Origin: an uncultured Bacteroidales bacterium
GTDB taxonomy: Bacteria; Bacteroidota; Bacteroidia; Bacteroidales; UBA932
Assembly: GCA_944325445.1 (NCBI GenBank)
Contig: CALVAG010000009.1
Coordinates: 1-64,000 of the forward strand
Direction: 5' to 3'
Length of the DNA stretch: 64,000 bases
Shown: piece by piece, positions 7,846 to 14,559 of the stretch
How the letters are laid out: each line of letters starts with the position of its first letter
Numbering within the stretch: the stretch's first letter is position 1
Position numbers and translations under genes: made by a program
Notes under the pieces: model-generated
Told to the model about the DNA's origin: nothing
The model's database searches: none
The model's input: only the letters and a program-made list of their open reading frames with translations

Positions 7846-8802
7846 ATGAATTACGAAGAAATAAAACGACACATCAGTATTCGGGCTTACCTTGCAGCAC
7901 GGGGAATCCTTCCCCAGTGGGAGCGCGGCAACCGAGGCATGTACCTCTCGCCGCTGCGTAAGGAACGCACCGCCAGTTTCAGCGTCAGTTACGACAAAAA
8001 CCTCTGGCACGACTTCGGGACAGGCGAGGGCGGCTCGATCATCGACCTTGTAGCCCGTATGGAGGGCTGTTCCGAGGTCGAGGCCGCACGGCGGCTGAAT
8101 GAAAGGAATACCGGAACGTTCGTTCCTCTCTCTGTCGAACCGTTAAGAGCAAACGAACCGACACCATCCCGCCTCGCCATCCTCTCCGACCGCGAACTGA
8201 CCCACCCGGCATTGCTCGGCTACCTGACAGGGCGAGGCATAGACCCTGCCATCGCCCGTACTTATTGCCGCGAGGTGCGTTACACGATCGGTGGCAAAGA
8301 GTATTTCGCCATCGGATTCCGTAACGATGCCGGAGGCTGGGAGCTGCGTAATCCCCTATTCAAAGGAAGCAGTACACCCAAGAACATTACCACCCTCGAC
8401 AACAGCAGCGATACGGCGATGGTGTTCGAGGGGTTTATCGACTTCTTATCTTATCTCTCGCTGAAAGGTAACCTGTCGCCATCGATTGATACCGCCGTAC
8501 TCAACTCGGTAACGAATCTGCAAAAGGCTGTTCCGTTTCTCGCGCGCCACAGTGTCATCCATGCCTTCCTCGACAACGATGACGCGGGGCGAAAAGCGTT
8601 GGCCCGACTGGAAGAATCCGTACCCTCGTCCGAAGTGATCGACCAATCCGTTTTTTACCGCGACTACAAAGACCTGAACGACTACTGGCAGGAGAAACGA
8701 AGGCTTGCCAATGAAAAAATAACAGCCTTGCCACCCCGCAAACCCTTCCGCACGAACGGCAAAGACAGGAAGCGGAATGGCAATGTGCTATGTCCTCAGT
8801 AA
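7846..8802 (+). CDS. Toprim DNA primase with degenerate CHC2 finger
   Basis: 318 residues. The N-terminus (1-90) follows the CHC2 zinc-finger fold of DnaG-type primases (LSPLRKERTASFSV, then WHDFGTGEGGSIIDL). The zinc ligands at the expected places are replaced, for example Leu-Ser-Pro where Cys-Pro would stand and His-Asp-Phe-Gly-Thr where Cys-Phe-Gly-Cys would stand. The Toprim core is intact: E195 in VFEGFIDF, and D243/D245 in FLDNDDAG bind catalytic metals. The enzyme would make RNA primers for element replication or for complementary-strand synthesis after mobilization. It follows the iteron region and precedes the oriT-like hairpins. Confidence 0.88.
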   Translation: MNYEEIKRHISIRAYLAARGILPQWERGNRGMYLSPLRKERTASFSVSYDKNLWHDFGTGEGGSIIDLVARMEGCSEVEAARRLNERNTGTFVPLSVEPLRANEPTPSRLAILSDRELTHPALLGYLTGRGIDPAIARTYCREVRYTIGGKEYFAIGFRNDAGGWELRNPLFKGSSTPKNITTLDNSSDTAMVFEGFIDFLSYLSLKGNLSPSIDTAVLNSVTNLQKAVPFLARHSVIHAFLDNDDAGRKALARLEESVPSSEVIDQSVFYRDYKDLNDYWQEKRRLANEKITALPPRKPFRTNGKDRKRNGNVLCPQ

Positions 8803-8884
8803 AAAAGAGAGGCCCCAGCCACAAATTCTAACGGTCGGACGAACAAAGGGAGTGGCAGGGAAACTTCAAGGCTTGCCTTGATAT

Positions 8885-9049
8885 AGCCCACTATAACTAC
8901 CGGCTTCGCTTCGGTAGTTGTGGGCTCTTCCGAGAGATTCAGGGCGCTGCCCTGAAAACCCGCGAGGGCCCTGCCCTCGACCCGGCAAGGGGTTTACCCC
9001 TCTGCACTCCCTGCGGCGGTCTTTCGGACTGACGACCGTTCGGACGGTC
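8885..9049. other. GC-rich hairpin cluster, probable oriT
   Basis: The 375-bp gap between primase and relaxase genes has no gene but holds at least five stem-loops. They are AGCCCA/AACTACCG with CGGTAGTT/TGGGCT (8885-8926), CAGGGC-GCT-GCCCTG (8940-8954), CGAGGGC-CCT-GCCCTCG (8963-8979), AGGGG-TTTA-CCCCT (8988-9001) and GACCGT-TCGG-ACGGTC (9034-9049). The first is an 8-bp stem extended by an outer 6-bp stem. MobV relaxases nick at a hairpin-rich site just upstream of their own gene, so this is the expected oriT location. The nick site itself cannot be placed by eye. Confidence 0.62.
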
Positions 9050-9178
9050 GAAGCCTCCGGCTCGATGGCCGACGACCGCACGACAGAAGCGGAAGGCCCC
9101 GCACAAAGGTAATCATCGCTTTCATTTCACAAAAGGAAAGTAGCGTCTTTCGGACACTCTTTCCATAAACCGACAATT

Positions 9179-10474
9179 ATGGCAAAGACATCCATCAACA
9201 TAAAGCCCTGCCTTGTTAGAAGCAGCGGGGCGCATAACAGACGGTTAGCGGAATATCTCGCCAATATCCGCAAAGAAAAGATATACATCCGTACCGACCT
9301 CATGGCGAAAAACGAGGAATGGGTATCGCCTGAACTGGGCGACACTTCGCTTGAAGAACGTAACAGGCAGATAGCCGCAATGGTCAAGAAAAAGACAGGC
9401 CGGGCGATGCAGACCAAAGACCGGGAACGAGTGAACAAGAAGACTGGTAAGGTAACCGTAGTTCGTGGCAGCACTCCGATCAAAGAGGGCGTGGTAGTCA
9501 TCAAGGAAGATACCACAATGAAGCAGTTGCAGCGTTTCTGCGAGGTATGCAAGGAACGATGGGGCATTACGTCGTTGCAAATCTTCATCCACCGTGACGA
9601 GGGGTATTATCAAATCCCGAACGATAAAACCACATGGAAGCCGAACTACCACGCCCATATTGTGTGGGACTGGATGAACCACGACACGGGAAAATCATGC
9701 AAGCTGGGCAAAAAGGACATGAGCGAGATGCAAACGCTGTTAGCGGAGTGTTTGGAAATGCAGAGGGGCATCTCAAAGAAGATAACAGGCAAAGAGCATC
9801 TGGAACGCACGGACTACATCATTGCCAAACAGAAGCAGGAAGCGGAGAAAACCATGATAGCCAAAGAACAAGCCGAAGCGAAACTAAAAGCGGTAAAAGG
9901 AAAGCTACGAACCGAGAAGTTGAAGAACTCCGCCGCCGAGGTCGGCACGACCATTCTCGACGGTATCGGCTCGATGATCGGCACATCCAAAATCAAGCGG
10001 CAGCAACAGCAGATAGACGACCTTGCCAAAGAGAACGAACGCCTGCACTCCGAGATAAAAAGGCAGAACAAGACGATAGACCGGGAGAGACGGGAACATG
10101 AACAGGCCGCCAAAAGACTGCAAGGCGAGATAGACCGCATTTACGGTTGGTTCCCCGACACGCCCCAGCTTGTCAAGTGGGGAAAGTATTGCCGTTCGCT
10201 CGGATTCACGGACAAGATGGCACGCGACCTCGTGAATATGCGGCCTGTTCGTTTCTCCGGCAAACTCTATTCGCGCGAGCATTCCCAGCTCTTTGAAGTC
10301 GAGAACTCCGAAGCCCGGCTCATGCGGGATGAAAAAGGCCCCGGAGGGTTTCAACTGTTCATCGACCTAATACCCATTCTGCAATGGTTCCGGCAAAAGG
10401 CGGAAGAGTTTTTGGAACGATTAGGAATAGAAATTAAAGACCGCGAGCAGGGCCGGGGAATGCGGATGAGATAA
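9179..10474 (+). CDS. mob: MobV-family relaxase (Mob/Pre)
   Basis: 431 residues. The N-terminal relaxase domain (about 1-210) has the MobV metal-site motifs IFIHRDEG (H138, D140, E141) and NYHAHIVWDW (H158, H160). A long charged coiled coil (about 215-325) and a short C-terminal domain follow. MobV enzymes nick oriT and lead the single strand into a helper conjugation channel. No accessory MobB-like gene or coupling protein is next to it, which agrees with a minimal mobilizable element. The ATG at 9179 follows the hairpin cluster by about 130 bp. Confidence 0.92.
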   Translation: MAKTSINIKPCLVRSSGAHNRRLAEYLANIRKEKIYIRTDLMAKNEEWVSPELGDTSLEERNRQIAAMVKKKTGRAMQTKDRERVNKKTGKVTVVRGSTPIKEGVVVIKEDTTMKQLQRFCEVCKERWGITSLQIFIHRDEGYYQIPNDKTTWKPNYHAHIVWDWMNHDTGKSCKLGKKDMSEMQTLLAECLEMQRGISKKITGKEHLERTDYIIAKQKQEAEKTMIAKEQAEAKLKAVKGKLRTEKLKNSAAEVGTTILDGIGSMIGTSKIKRQQQQIDDLAKENERLHSEIKRQNKTIDRERREHEQAAKRLQGEIDRIYGWFPDTPQLVKWGKYCRSLGFTDKMARDLVNMRPVRFSGKLYSREHSQLFEVENSEARLMRDEKGPGGFQLFIDLIPILQWFRQKAEEFLERLGIEIKDREQGRGMRMR

Positions 10475-10490
10475 AATATATAGATAACTA

Positions 10491-10562
10491 ATGATAGAAG
10501 TAGGAAATGTTATTGTGATTGTGCTTGTGTTTGCCGATATTTTGTTGGTTGCCACAAAATGA
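10491..10562 (+). CDS. Possible 23-residue hydrophobic peptide
   Basis: An ATG-initiated frame 16 bp after the relaxase stop codon encodes 23 residues: an acidic start (MIEVGN), an almost unbroken hydrophobic stretch rich in Val, Ile and Leu, and a terminal Lys. It could be a single-helix membrane peptide. There is no strong ribosome-binding site, and peptides of this length occur by chance, so this is only a candidate. Confidence 0.25.
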   Translation: MIEVGNVIVIVLVFADILLVATK

Positions 10563-10655
10563 AAACGTGAAGATGCGTGGAAGGTTTTGTTCACGATAAC
10601 ATATTCTTGTGCAGGGATTCAGCATATCGGGCCGGTAGTTTTGAATAAAAAAACG

Positions 10656-11237
10656 ATGGGAGACAACGATAAGATCCGCAGGTACAAGGTTGTCGAAACG
10701 CAGTGGGAGCCGACAGAAGGATTACGAGCTATCGAAGAGGTGGAATATGAAGAGAAAACTGATAAAGGAAAGCGAACTACTACTGAGCAATCACGTCTTT
10801 GGGGATTTGTGGATGATAACGGAGAGTTGGTAATAGAGGTCAAATACCACTGTGTTTGGAAGTTCAGGGATGGCGTTTCAAAAGTTCGCTTAGGTAATAA
10901 ATGGGGAGCGATAAATACTTCAGGGCAGGAAGTCATACCTATAAAGTACCAGACCCTGAATTTTACTTCTGACGGGATGGTGCAAATCCAGTTTAACGGA
11001 CAATGGGGTTGCATCAGACGGGACGGGACTACGGTTATCGAACCTAAATACGACTATATATTTCCTTTTAAAGGTTCTTTCGCCGGCATTAAAAAGAACA
11101 ATAAATATGGGTTCGTCAATCTCGATGGGGAAGAAATCATAAAACCGTGTTTCGACGAAATCGGGATCATCTCACCGGACGGATCTGTAAATGTTCGTAA
11201 AGGCGACCGTTGGGAGTCGATAATTTTGACGGATTGA
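10656..11237 (+). CDS. WG-repeat protein
   Basis: 193 residues from the ATG at 10656. The frame is open to a TTG at 10587, but the ATG is the better start. Four WG (KWG) repeats follow one another: WGFVDDNGELVIEVKY, WGAINTSGQEVIPIKY, WGCIRRDGTTVIEPKY and YGFVNLDGEEIIKPCF. This family forms beta-rich repeat folds and is widespread in Bacteroidota without a single known role. No signal peptide is visible, so it is probably cytoplasmic. It stands alone between the relaxase and the structured region at 11411-11563, at the boundary of backbone and cargo. Confidence 0.85.
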   Translation: MGDNDKIRRYKVVETQWEPTEGLRAIEEVEYEEKTDKGKRTTTEQSRLWGFVDDNGELVIEVKYHCVWKFRDGVSKVRLGNKWGAINTSGQEVIPIKYQTLNFTSDGMVQIQFNGQWGCIRRDGTTVIEPKYDYIFPFKGSFAGIKKNNKYGFVNLDGEEIIKPCFDEIGIISPDGSVNVRKGDRWESIILTD

Positions 11238-11410
11238 ATTATACTGTTTCGATGACGTTATAACCGGGATGCTATGTGCCTTCATATGGCACATGCCGAT
11301 CATATTTTTGTGAATGAAGCCCATGCGTTGTGAAAAATTTGCTATATTTATCTCGTTAAAACATGGCAAATATGATGTAAGGATATTTAACATAAAGATT
11401 ACGCGCTTAA

Positions 11411-11563
11411 ACTTTATCTCTTAAACCGACCAAGTAAAAGATTGTCTTTCCGTGTGAAGGGCACGATAAGGTACCACAAGCCGATGCTCGATTCTTACGC
11501 TTCACAGCGTGGGCTTCGCTTTTTGTGGTACAGGCTCTTGGTCGGGCCTTAGAGATAAAAAGT
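11411..11563. repeat. Large nested inverted repeat / candidate structured RNA
   Basis: Outer arms 11411-11434 and 11537-11563 pair over about 20 positions, with CCGACCAAG opposite CTTGGTCGG and ATCTCTTA opposite TAGAGAT. Inside, GTACCACAA (11471-11479) pairs with TTGTGGTAC (11523-11531). Within that, AAGCC pairs with GGCTT and ACGCT-TCAC-AGCGT forms a terminal hairpin. AGTCGT/ACGACT (11561-11595) follows. The 406-bp gap 11238-11643 holds this structure and no gene. It could be a non-coding RNA, a leader controlling the downstream operon, or a miniature insertion. No reverse transcriptase is present. Confidence 0.55.
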
Positions 11564-11643
11564 CGTGAGTCCGCGCTTTTTATTTGCCTACGACTAGTTA
11601 TGTAGTAATTTGGCATATCAAGTCGTTTTTTTTGCATAAAAAA

Positions 11644-11982
11644 ATGAAAAAGACCATTATAACTCTGGATGCCGAGGATATTTTCACAATGGTCCGTGAA
11701 AGCGATACGAAACTATTCTCCGCCGACAGCTTATCCGCCGATACGGTGTCCGTCCTGTGTTCGGATCTACGAAAACGTATAGCGGAACATAAGGTCAGGA
11801 CATCCGGCAGTATGGCGGTATGCATAACTTCGCCTGCGGTCCCGGAACTTACACTGGCCGAAACCCAGCGGATACTTGAGGCGATACAGGAAAATCGTTC
11901 CGGCAACCTGTTATGGGGCATCGTGTCGGATGATGCGTCGGACCGAATTACGGCAGATATACTTTTTGAAGTAGAACAATGA
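11644..11982 (+). CDS. Orphan FtsZ C-terminal-domain-like protein
   Basis: 112 residues from the ATG at 11644; upstream codons of the open frame are unlikely to be used. The C-terminal half reads like the FtsZ C-terminal domain: a strand (MAVCITS), a gap, ELTLAETQRILEAI as the helix with its conserved L-x-E start, then NLLWGIVSDDASD and RITADILFE as the last strands. The comparable FtsZ segments are of the type LIWG...D...D.I.VT. The GTP-binding domain is absent, so it cannot be a working FtsZ. It could bind FtsZ and block or sense division, or be an unrelated alpha/beta domain. It heads a four-gene operon with gaps of 7, 12 and 4 bp. Confidence 0.6.
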   Translation: MKKTIITLDAEDIFTMVRESDTKLFSADSLSADTVSVLCSDLRKRIAEHKVRTSGSMAVCITSPAVPELTLAETQRILEAIQENRSGNLLWGIVSDDASDRITADILFEVEQ

Positions 11983-11989
11983 TAACGAT

Positions 11990-12481
11990 ATGGATAATTT
12001 TGCAGCGATAGATTTCGAGACGGCCAACAATCATCGAACAAGCGTGTGCAGCGTCGGTGTAGTCATAGTAAGGAACAACAAAGTGTCCGATACGTTTTAT
12101 GAGCTGATACGTCCAGCTCCCAATTATTATTGTGGTTGGGCGACGGACATACACGGATTGACCTATAACGATACAATCGATGCCGATCCGTTTCCCGTGG
12201 TATGGCAGAAAATAGCCCCGGCCATTGAATGCCTGCCCCTTGTGGCCCATAACAGCCCGTTCGACGAGAGTTGCCTGCGGAGCGTGTTCGAGCGTTATGG
12301 ACTGCCTTATCCGGGTTACGAATTTTACTGTACGTACAGATTGTCGCGTAGGCTCTTTCCCGAACTGCCCAACCATCGTCTGAATACGGTCGCCGAACAT
12401 ATCGGATTTGATTTGAAAAACCATCACCATGCGCTGGCCGATGCCGAAGCGTGTGCAGAGATAGCAAGAACAATTTTTTAA
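11990..12481 (+). CDS. DnaQ-like 3'-5' exonuclease (DEDDh)
   Basis: 163 residues, essentially just the DEDDh exonuclease domain. Motif I is AAIDFETA (D8, E10), motif II HNSPFDESCL (D92), and motif III HHALADAEACAEI (His at about 145-147, D151). All four acidic residues and the His are present, so it should be active. Family members degrade single-stranded DNA or RNA from the 3' end, either as a proofreading subunit or as free enzymes; a stand-alone copy next to a nuclease gene fits nucleic-acid clearance or defence. It starts 7 bp after the FtsZ-C-like gene and ends 12 bp before the DUF262 gene. Confidence 0.9.
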   Translation: MDNFAAIDFETANNHRTSVCSVGVVIVRNNKVSDTFYELIRPAPNYYCGWATDIHGLTYNDTIDADPFPVVWQKIAPAIECLPLVAHNSPFDESCLRSVFERYGLPYPGYEFYCTYRLSRRLFPELPNHRLNTVAEHIGFDLKNHHHALADAEACAEIARTIF

Positions 12482-12493
12482 ATTATACATAAT

Positions 12494-14185
12494 ATGGAAG
12501 CATTTACTACTATTCGCAGTATGTTGGCAGGTAATAAAATTGTCGTGCCTGCATATCAACGCGCTTATTCTTGGGAAACAGCCTTATCAAAAGCAGATAG
12601 AGGGCACCATGTAAATACGTTCATCTGTGATTTGGAAGATTTTGCCAAAAGCAATGCTGAGGCATATTATTTTGGTCATTTTTTATTCAGGGCTAAAAGT
12701 AAAACTGATTTTGAAATAGTTGATGGCCAGCAAAGACTGACGACCATTGTTATTTTTTTGTCCGCATTGTTTGCTCGCCTTAGATCTATTCGTTCATTGA
12801 CCGAAGAAGAGCAGGAATGCTATGAAGATATGGTCAAACGCAATTCGACGTATAGATTTTCGACTGTAGATTACGACAATTCATTCTTCAAAGATTATGT
12901 TATCAACCAAAGTCGCACAGACAAGATAGGCGTTGAAACCGTTTCTTTGTGTCGTATCATTGAAGCTTTCGATTATCTGCAGAACTATCTGGCAAATAAA
13001 GATGCGGATTATTGCGTGAAGATGCTAGAAATCATATCTAATGCCTCTTGTTCGACACATAGTGTCGAAAGGGAATCTGATGCTGTCCAGATGTTCATTT
13101 TTCAGAATAATAGAGGAAAGAAACCGTCGAATTTGGAAATAATCAAAGCGCAATTTATGTATAATGTTCATCTGTTCGGAAAAGAAGAAACCGAAGAGTT
13201 GTTACAAGACATAAAAGAAAAATTCGAGAAAATATATACAGCTATCTCGTACATAGAAGGCAATATCAATGAGGATAATGTGCTTTTATATACATTAAGG
13301 GTGTATTTCAATTCATTGCATGAATGGAATGCCGTCGATAAAATCAATACTTTATTATCGGGCGATGATCCTGTAGGCTTCATAAAGTCTTTCACCAATT
13401 TACTCTCCTTGGATTTCGAATATCTGAAACGGTTCTTCAACGAAGACGAGCGTAAATATTTTGAAGTTCACAGTCTCACCACCTTAGGGGGATTGGCTAT
13501 CGTAATGCCGTTCATTTTGAAGGCCTATCAGTTCGGGTTATCCACGGATAGTATTAGTACACTTTGCCGAAGTTTCGAATCTATAACTTTAAGAGATCGA
13601 CTGATAGGGACAAGGGCGGATATTACTTCACGACTCAATGATGTATTTAAAGGATTTACGAAAGAAAATCCATCTATACAACCTATAATAGATAGAATCA
13701 ACTGGATGCAAACAACTTCCGATTGGTGGTGGGCTTATTGGAATAATGAGCAGTTGAAATATGCAATACAAGGAGGCATAAATCACAAAACCGCAAAATA
13801 TATATTATGGAGATATGAAAATTATTTGGCAGCACAAGGTAAAGCCGGATATTCTCCAATAAGATTCGACTCGATTGCAGACCCAGAACTGGAGCATATT
13901 TCTCCGCAAACTCCGACTGACGGCACGCCTGTCGAAACAGGATATTCGGAATACGATGAAGAATTCATGAACCAATATGTCAATTGTTTGGGGAATTATC
14001 TGCTGTTGTCAAAATCGCATAACTGTTCTGTCGGCAACAGGCCCTTTGCCGAGAAGCGAGCGAGCTATAATCATCTGGCCCAACAGCGTGAAATACAAGA
14101 CATGACCCCGGATGGTATATGGGATAAAGAAAAAATCGCTTTCAGAAAAGAAAAGCTAATTAATTTTATTTTAACTAATTTTTAA
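12494..14185 (+). CDS. DUF262/DUF1524 protein (GmrSD-like nuclease), element B
   Basis: 563 residues. The DUF262 part has VPAYQRAYSW (18-27) and DGQQRLTT (77-84). The DUF1524 His-Me-finger part has ELEHISPQ (465-472) followed by NCLGNYLLL and the NRPFAEKR motif. All catalytic-looking residues are present. The family includes nucleotide-dependent type IV enzymes that attack modified phage DNA. Here it is the third gene of a compact operon with a FtsZ-C-like protein, an exonuclease and a twin zinc-finger protein. It is only distantly similar to the DUF262 protein of element A (752-2428), so the two are not a local duplication. Confidence 0.88.
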   Translation: MEAFTTIRSMLAGNKIVVPAYQRAYSWETALSKADRGHHVNTFICDLEDFAKSNAEAYYFGHFLFRAKSKTDFEIVDGQQRLTTIVIFLSALFARLRSIRSLTEEEQECYEDMVKRNSTYRFSTVDYDNSFFKDYVINQSRTDKIGVETVSLCRIIEAFDYLQNYLANKDADYCVKMLEIISNASCSTHSVERESDAVQMFIFQNNRGKKPSNLEIIKAQFMYNVHLFGKEETEELLQDIKEKFEKIYTAISYIEGNINEDNVLLYTLRVYFNSLHEWNAVDKINTLLSGDDPVGFIKSFTNLLSLDFEYLKRFFNEDERKYFEVHSLTTLGGLAIVMPFILKAYQFGLSTDSISTLCRSFESITLRDRLIGTRADITSRLNDVFKGFTKENPSIQPIIDRINWMQTTSDWWWAYWNNEQLKYAIQGGINHKTAKYILWRYENYLAAQGKAGYSPIRFDSIADPELEHISPQTPTDGTPVETGYSEYDEEFMNQYVNCLGNYLLLSKSHNCSVGNRPFAEKRASYNHLAQQREIQDMTPDGIWDKEKIAFRKEKLINFILTNF

Positions 14186-14189
14186 GGTT

Positions 14190-14441
14190 ATGGCAAAATT
14201 TTATTGTGAGTATTGCGGTACGTCCGCATCATCTGTCAGTTCTTTGACCGCAGGTAACTGCCTTCGTCATCCAAACGGCCCCAATAAGGGCAAACACAAA
14301 CTCTACGAAGGGAGTGAAAAGAGCAAATACACCTGTAAATACTGCGGGCAATCGTTCAGTAGCCTTACATCGCTGACGGCCGGTAGTTGTCTCCGTCATC
14401 CGAACGGCCCCAATAAGGGTAAACACGCTCCTGCATTATAG
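14190..14441 (+). CDS. Twin zinc-finger mini-protein
   Basis: 83 residues made of two nearly identical 33-residue units. Each has the ligand pattern C-x2-C-x14-C-x2-H plus a later His (C6, C9, C24, H27, H36; C49, C52, C67, H70, H79). Each also has the invariant text SLTAG-x-CLRHPNGPNKGKH. The pattern suggests two small zinc-binding domains that could hold nucleic acid or the nuclease encoded 4 bp upstream. I know single-finger relatives with this motif from Bacteroidota only as uncharacterised proteins. The gene closes the operon, and a strong terminator follows at 14454. Confidence 0.75.
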   Translation: MAKFYCEYCGTSASSVSSLTAGNCLRHPNGPNKGKHKLYEGSEKSKYTCKYCGQSFSSLTSLTAGSCLRHPNGPNKGKHAPAL

Positions 14442-14453
14442 TCATAGTCTTGA

Positions 14454-14489
14454 GAGAGTCGGTTAAAAAACCGACTCTCTTATTTTTTT
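14454..14489 (+). terminator. Rho-independent terminator of the four-gene cargo operon
   Basis: An 11-bp stem (14454-14464 with 14469-14479, loop AAAA) is followed by a run of T. It separates the FtsZ-C-like/exonuclease/DUF262/zinc-finger operon from the AAA+/WYL unit. Confidence 0.9.
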
Positions 14490-14512
14490 AGTATATGCTT
14501 CCTGTGCCATTA

Positions 14513-14538
14513 TTTGGCATATTAATCCTGTATATTTG
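14513..14538 (+). promoter_or_regulatory. Promoter of the AAA+/WYL unit
   Basis: A perfect -7 box TATATTTG lies at 14531-14538, with TTTG at 14513-14516 upstream; the 14-bp spacing is shorter than usual. The TTG at 14536 lies inside the -7 box, which supports the ATG at 14560 as the real start of the ATPase. Confidence 0.5.
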
Positions 14539-14559
14539 CATGTACAAAATAGCAGAGTT

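Noticed and set aside
8885-9049. CRISPR array
   Set aside because: The stem-loops differ in sequence from each other and have no regular spacer length.
11411-11563. Retron msr-msd region
   Set aside because: The nested arms recall a retron, but no reverse transcriptase gene exists anywhere in the window.
11411-11563. Integron attC site or group II intron fragment
   Set aside because: No integron integrase, no cassette array, and no recognisable domain V or maturase; only the general palindromic shape fits.
11644-12481. Type II toxin-antitoxin pair
   Set aside because: Size and spacing would fit, but the second gene is a complete DEDDh exonuclease and the first reads like an FtsZ C-terminal domain, not a known antitoxin.
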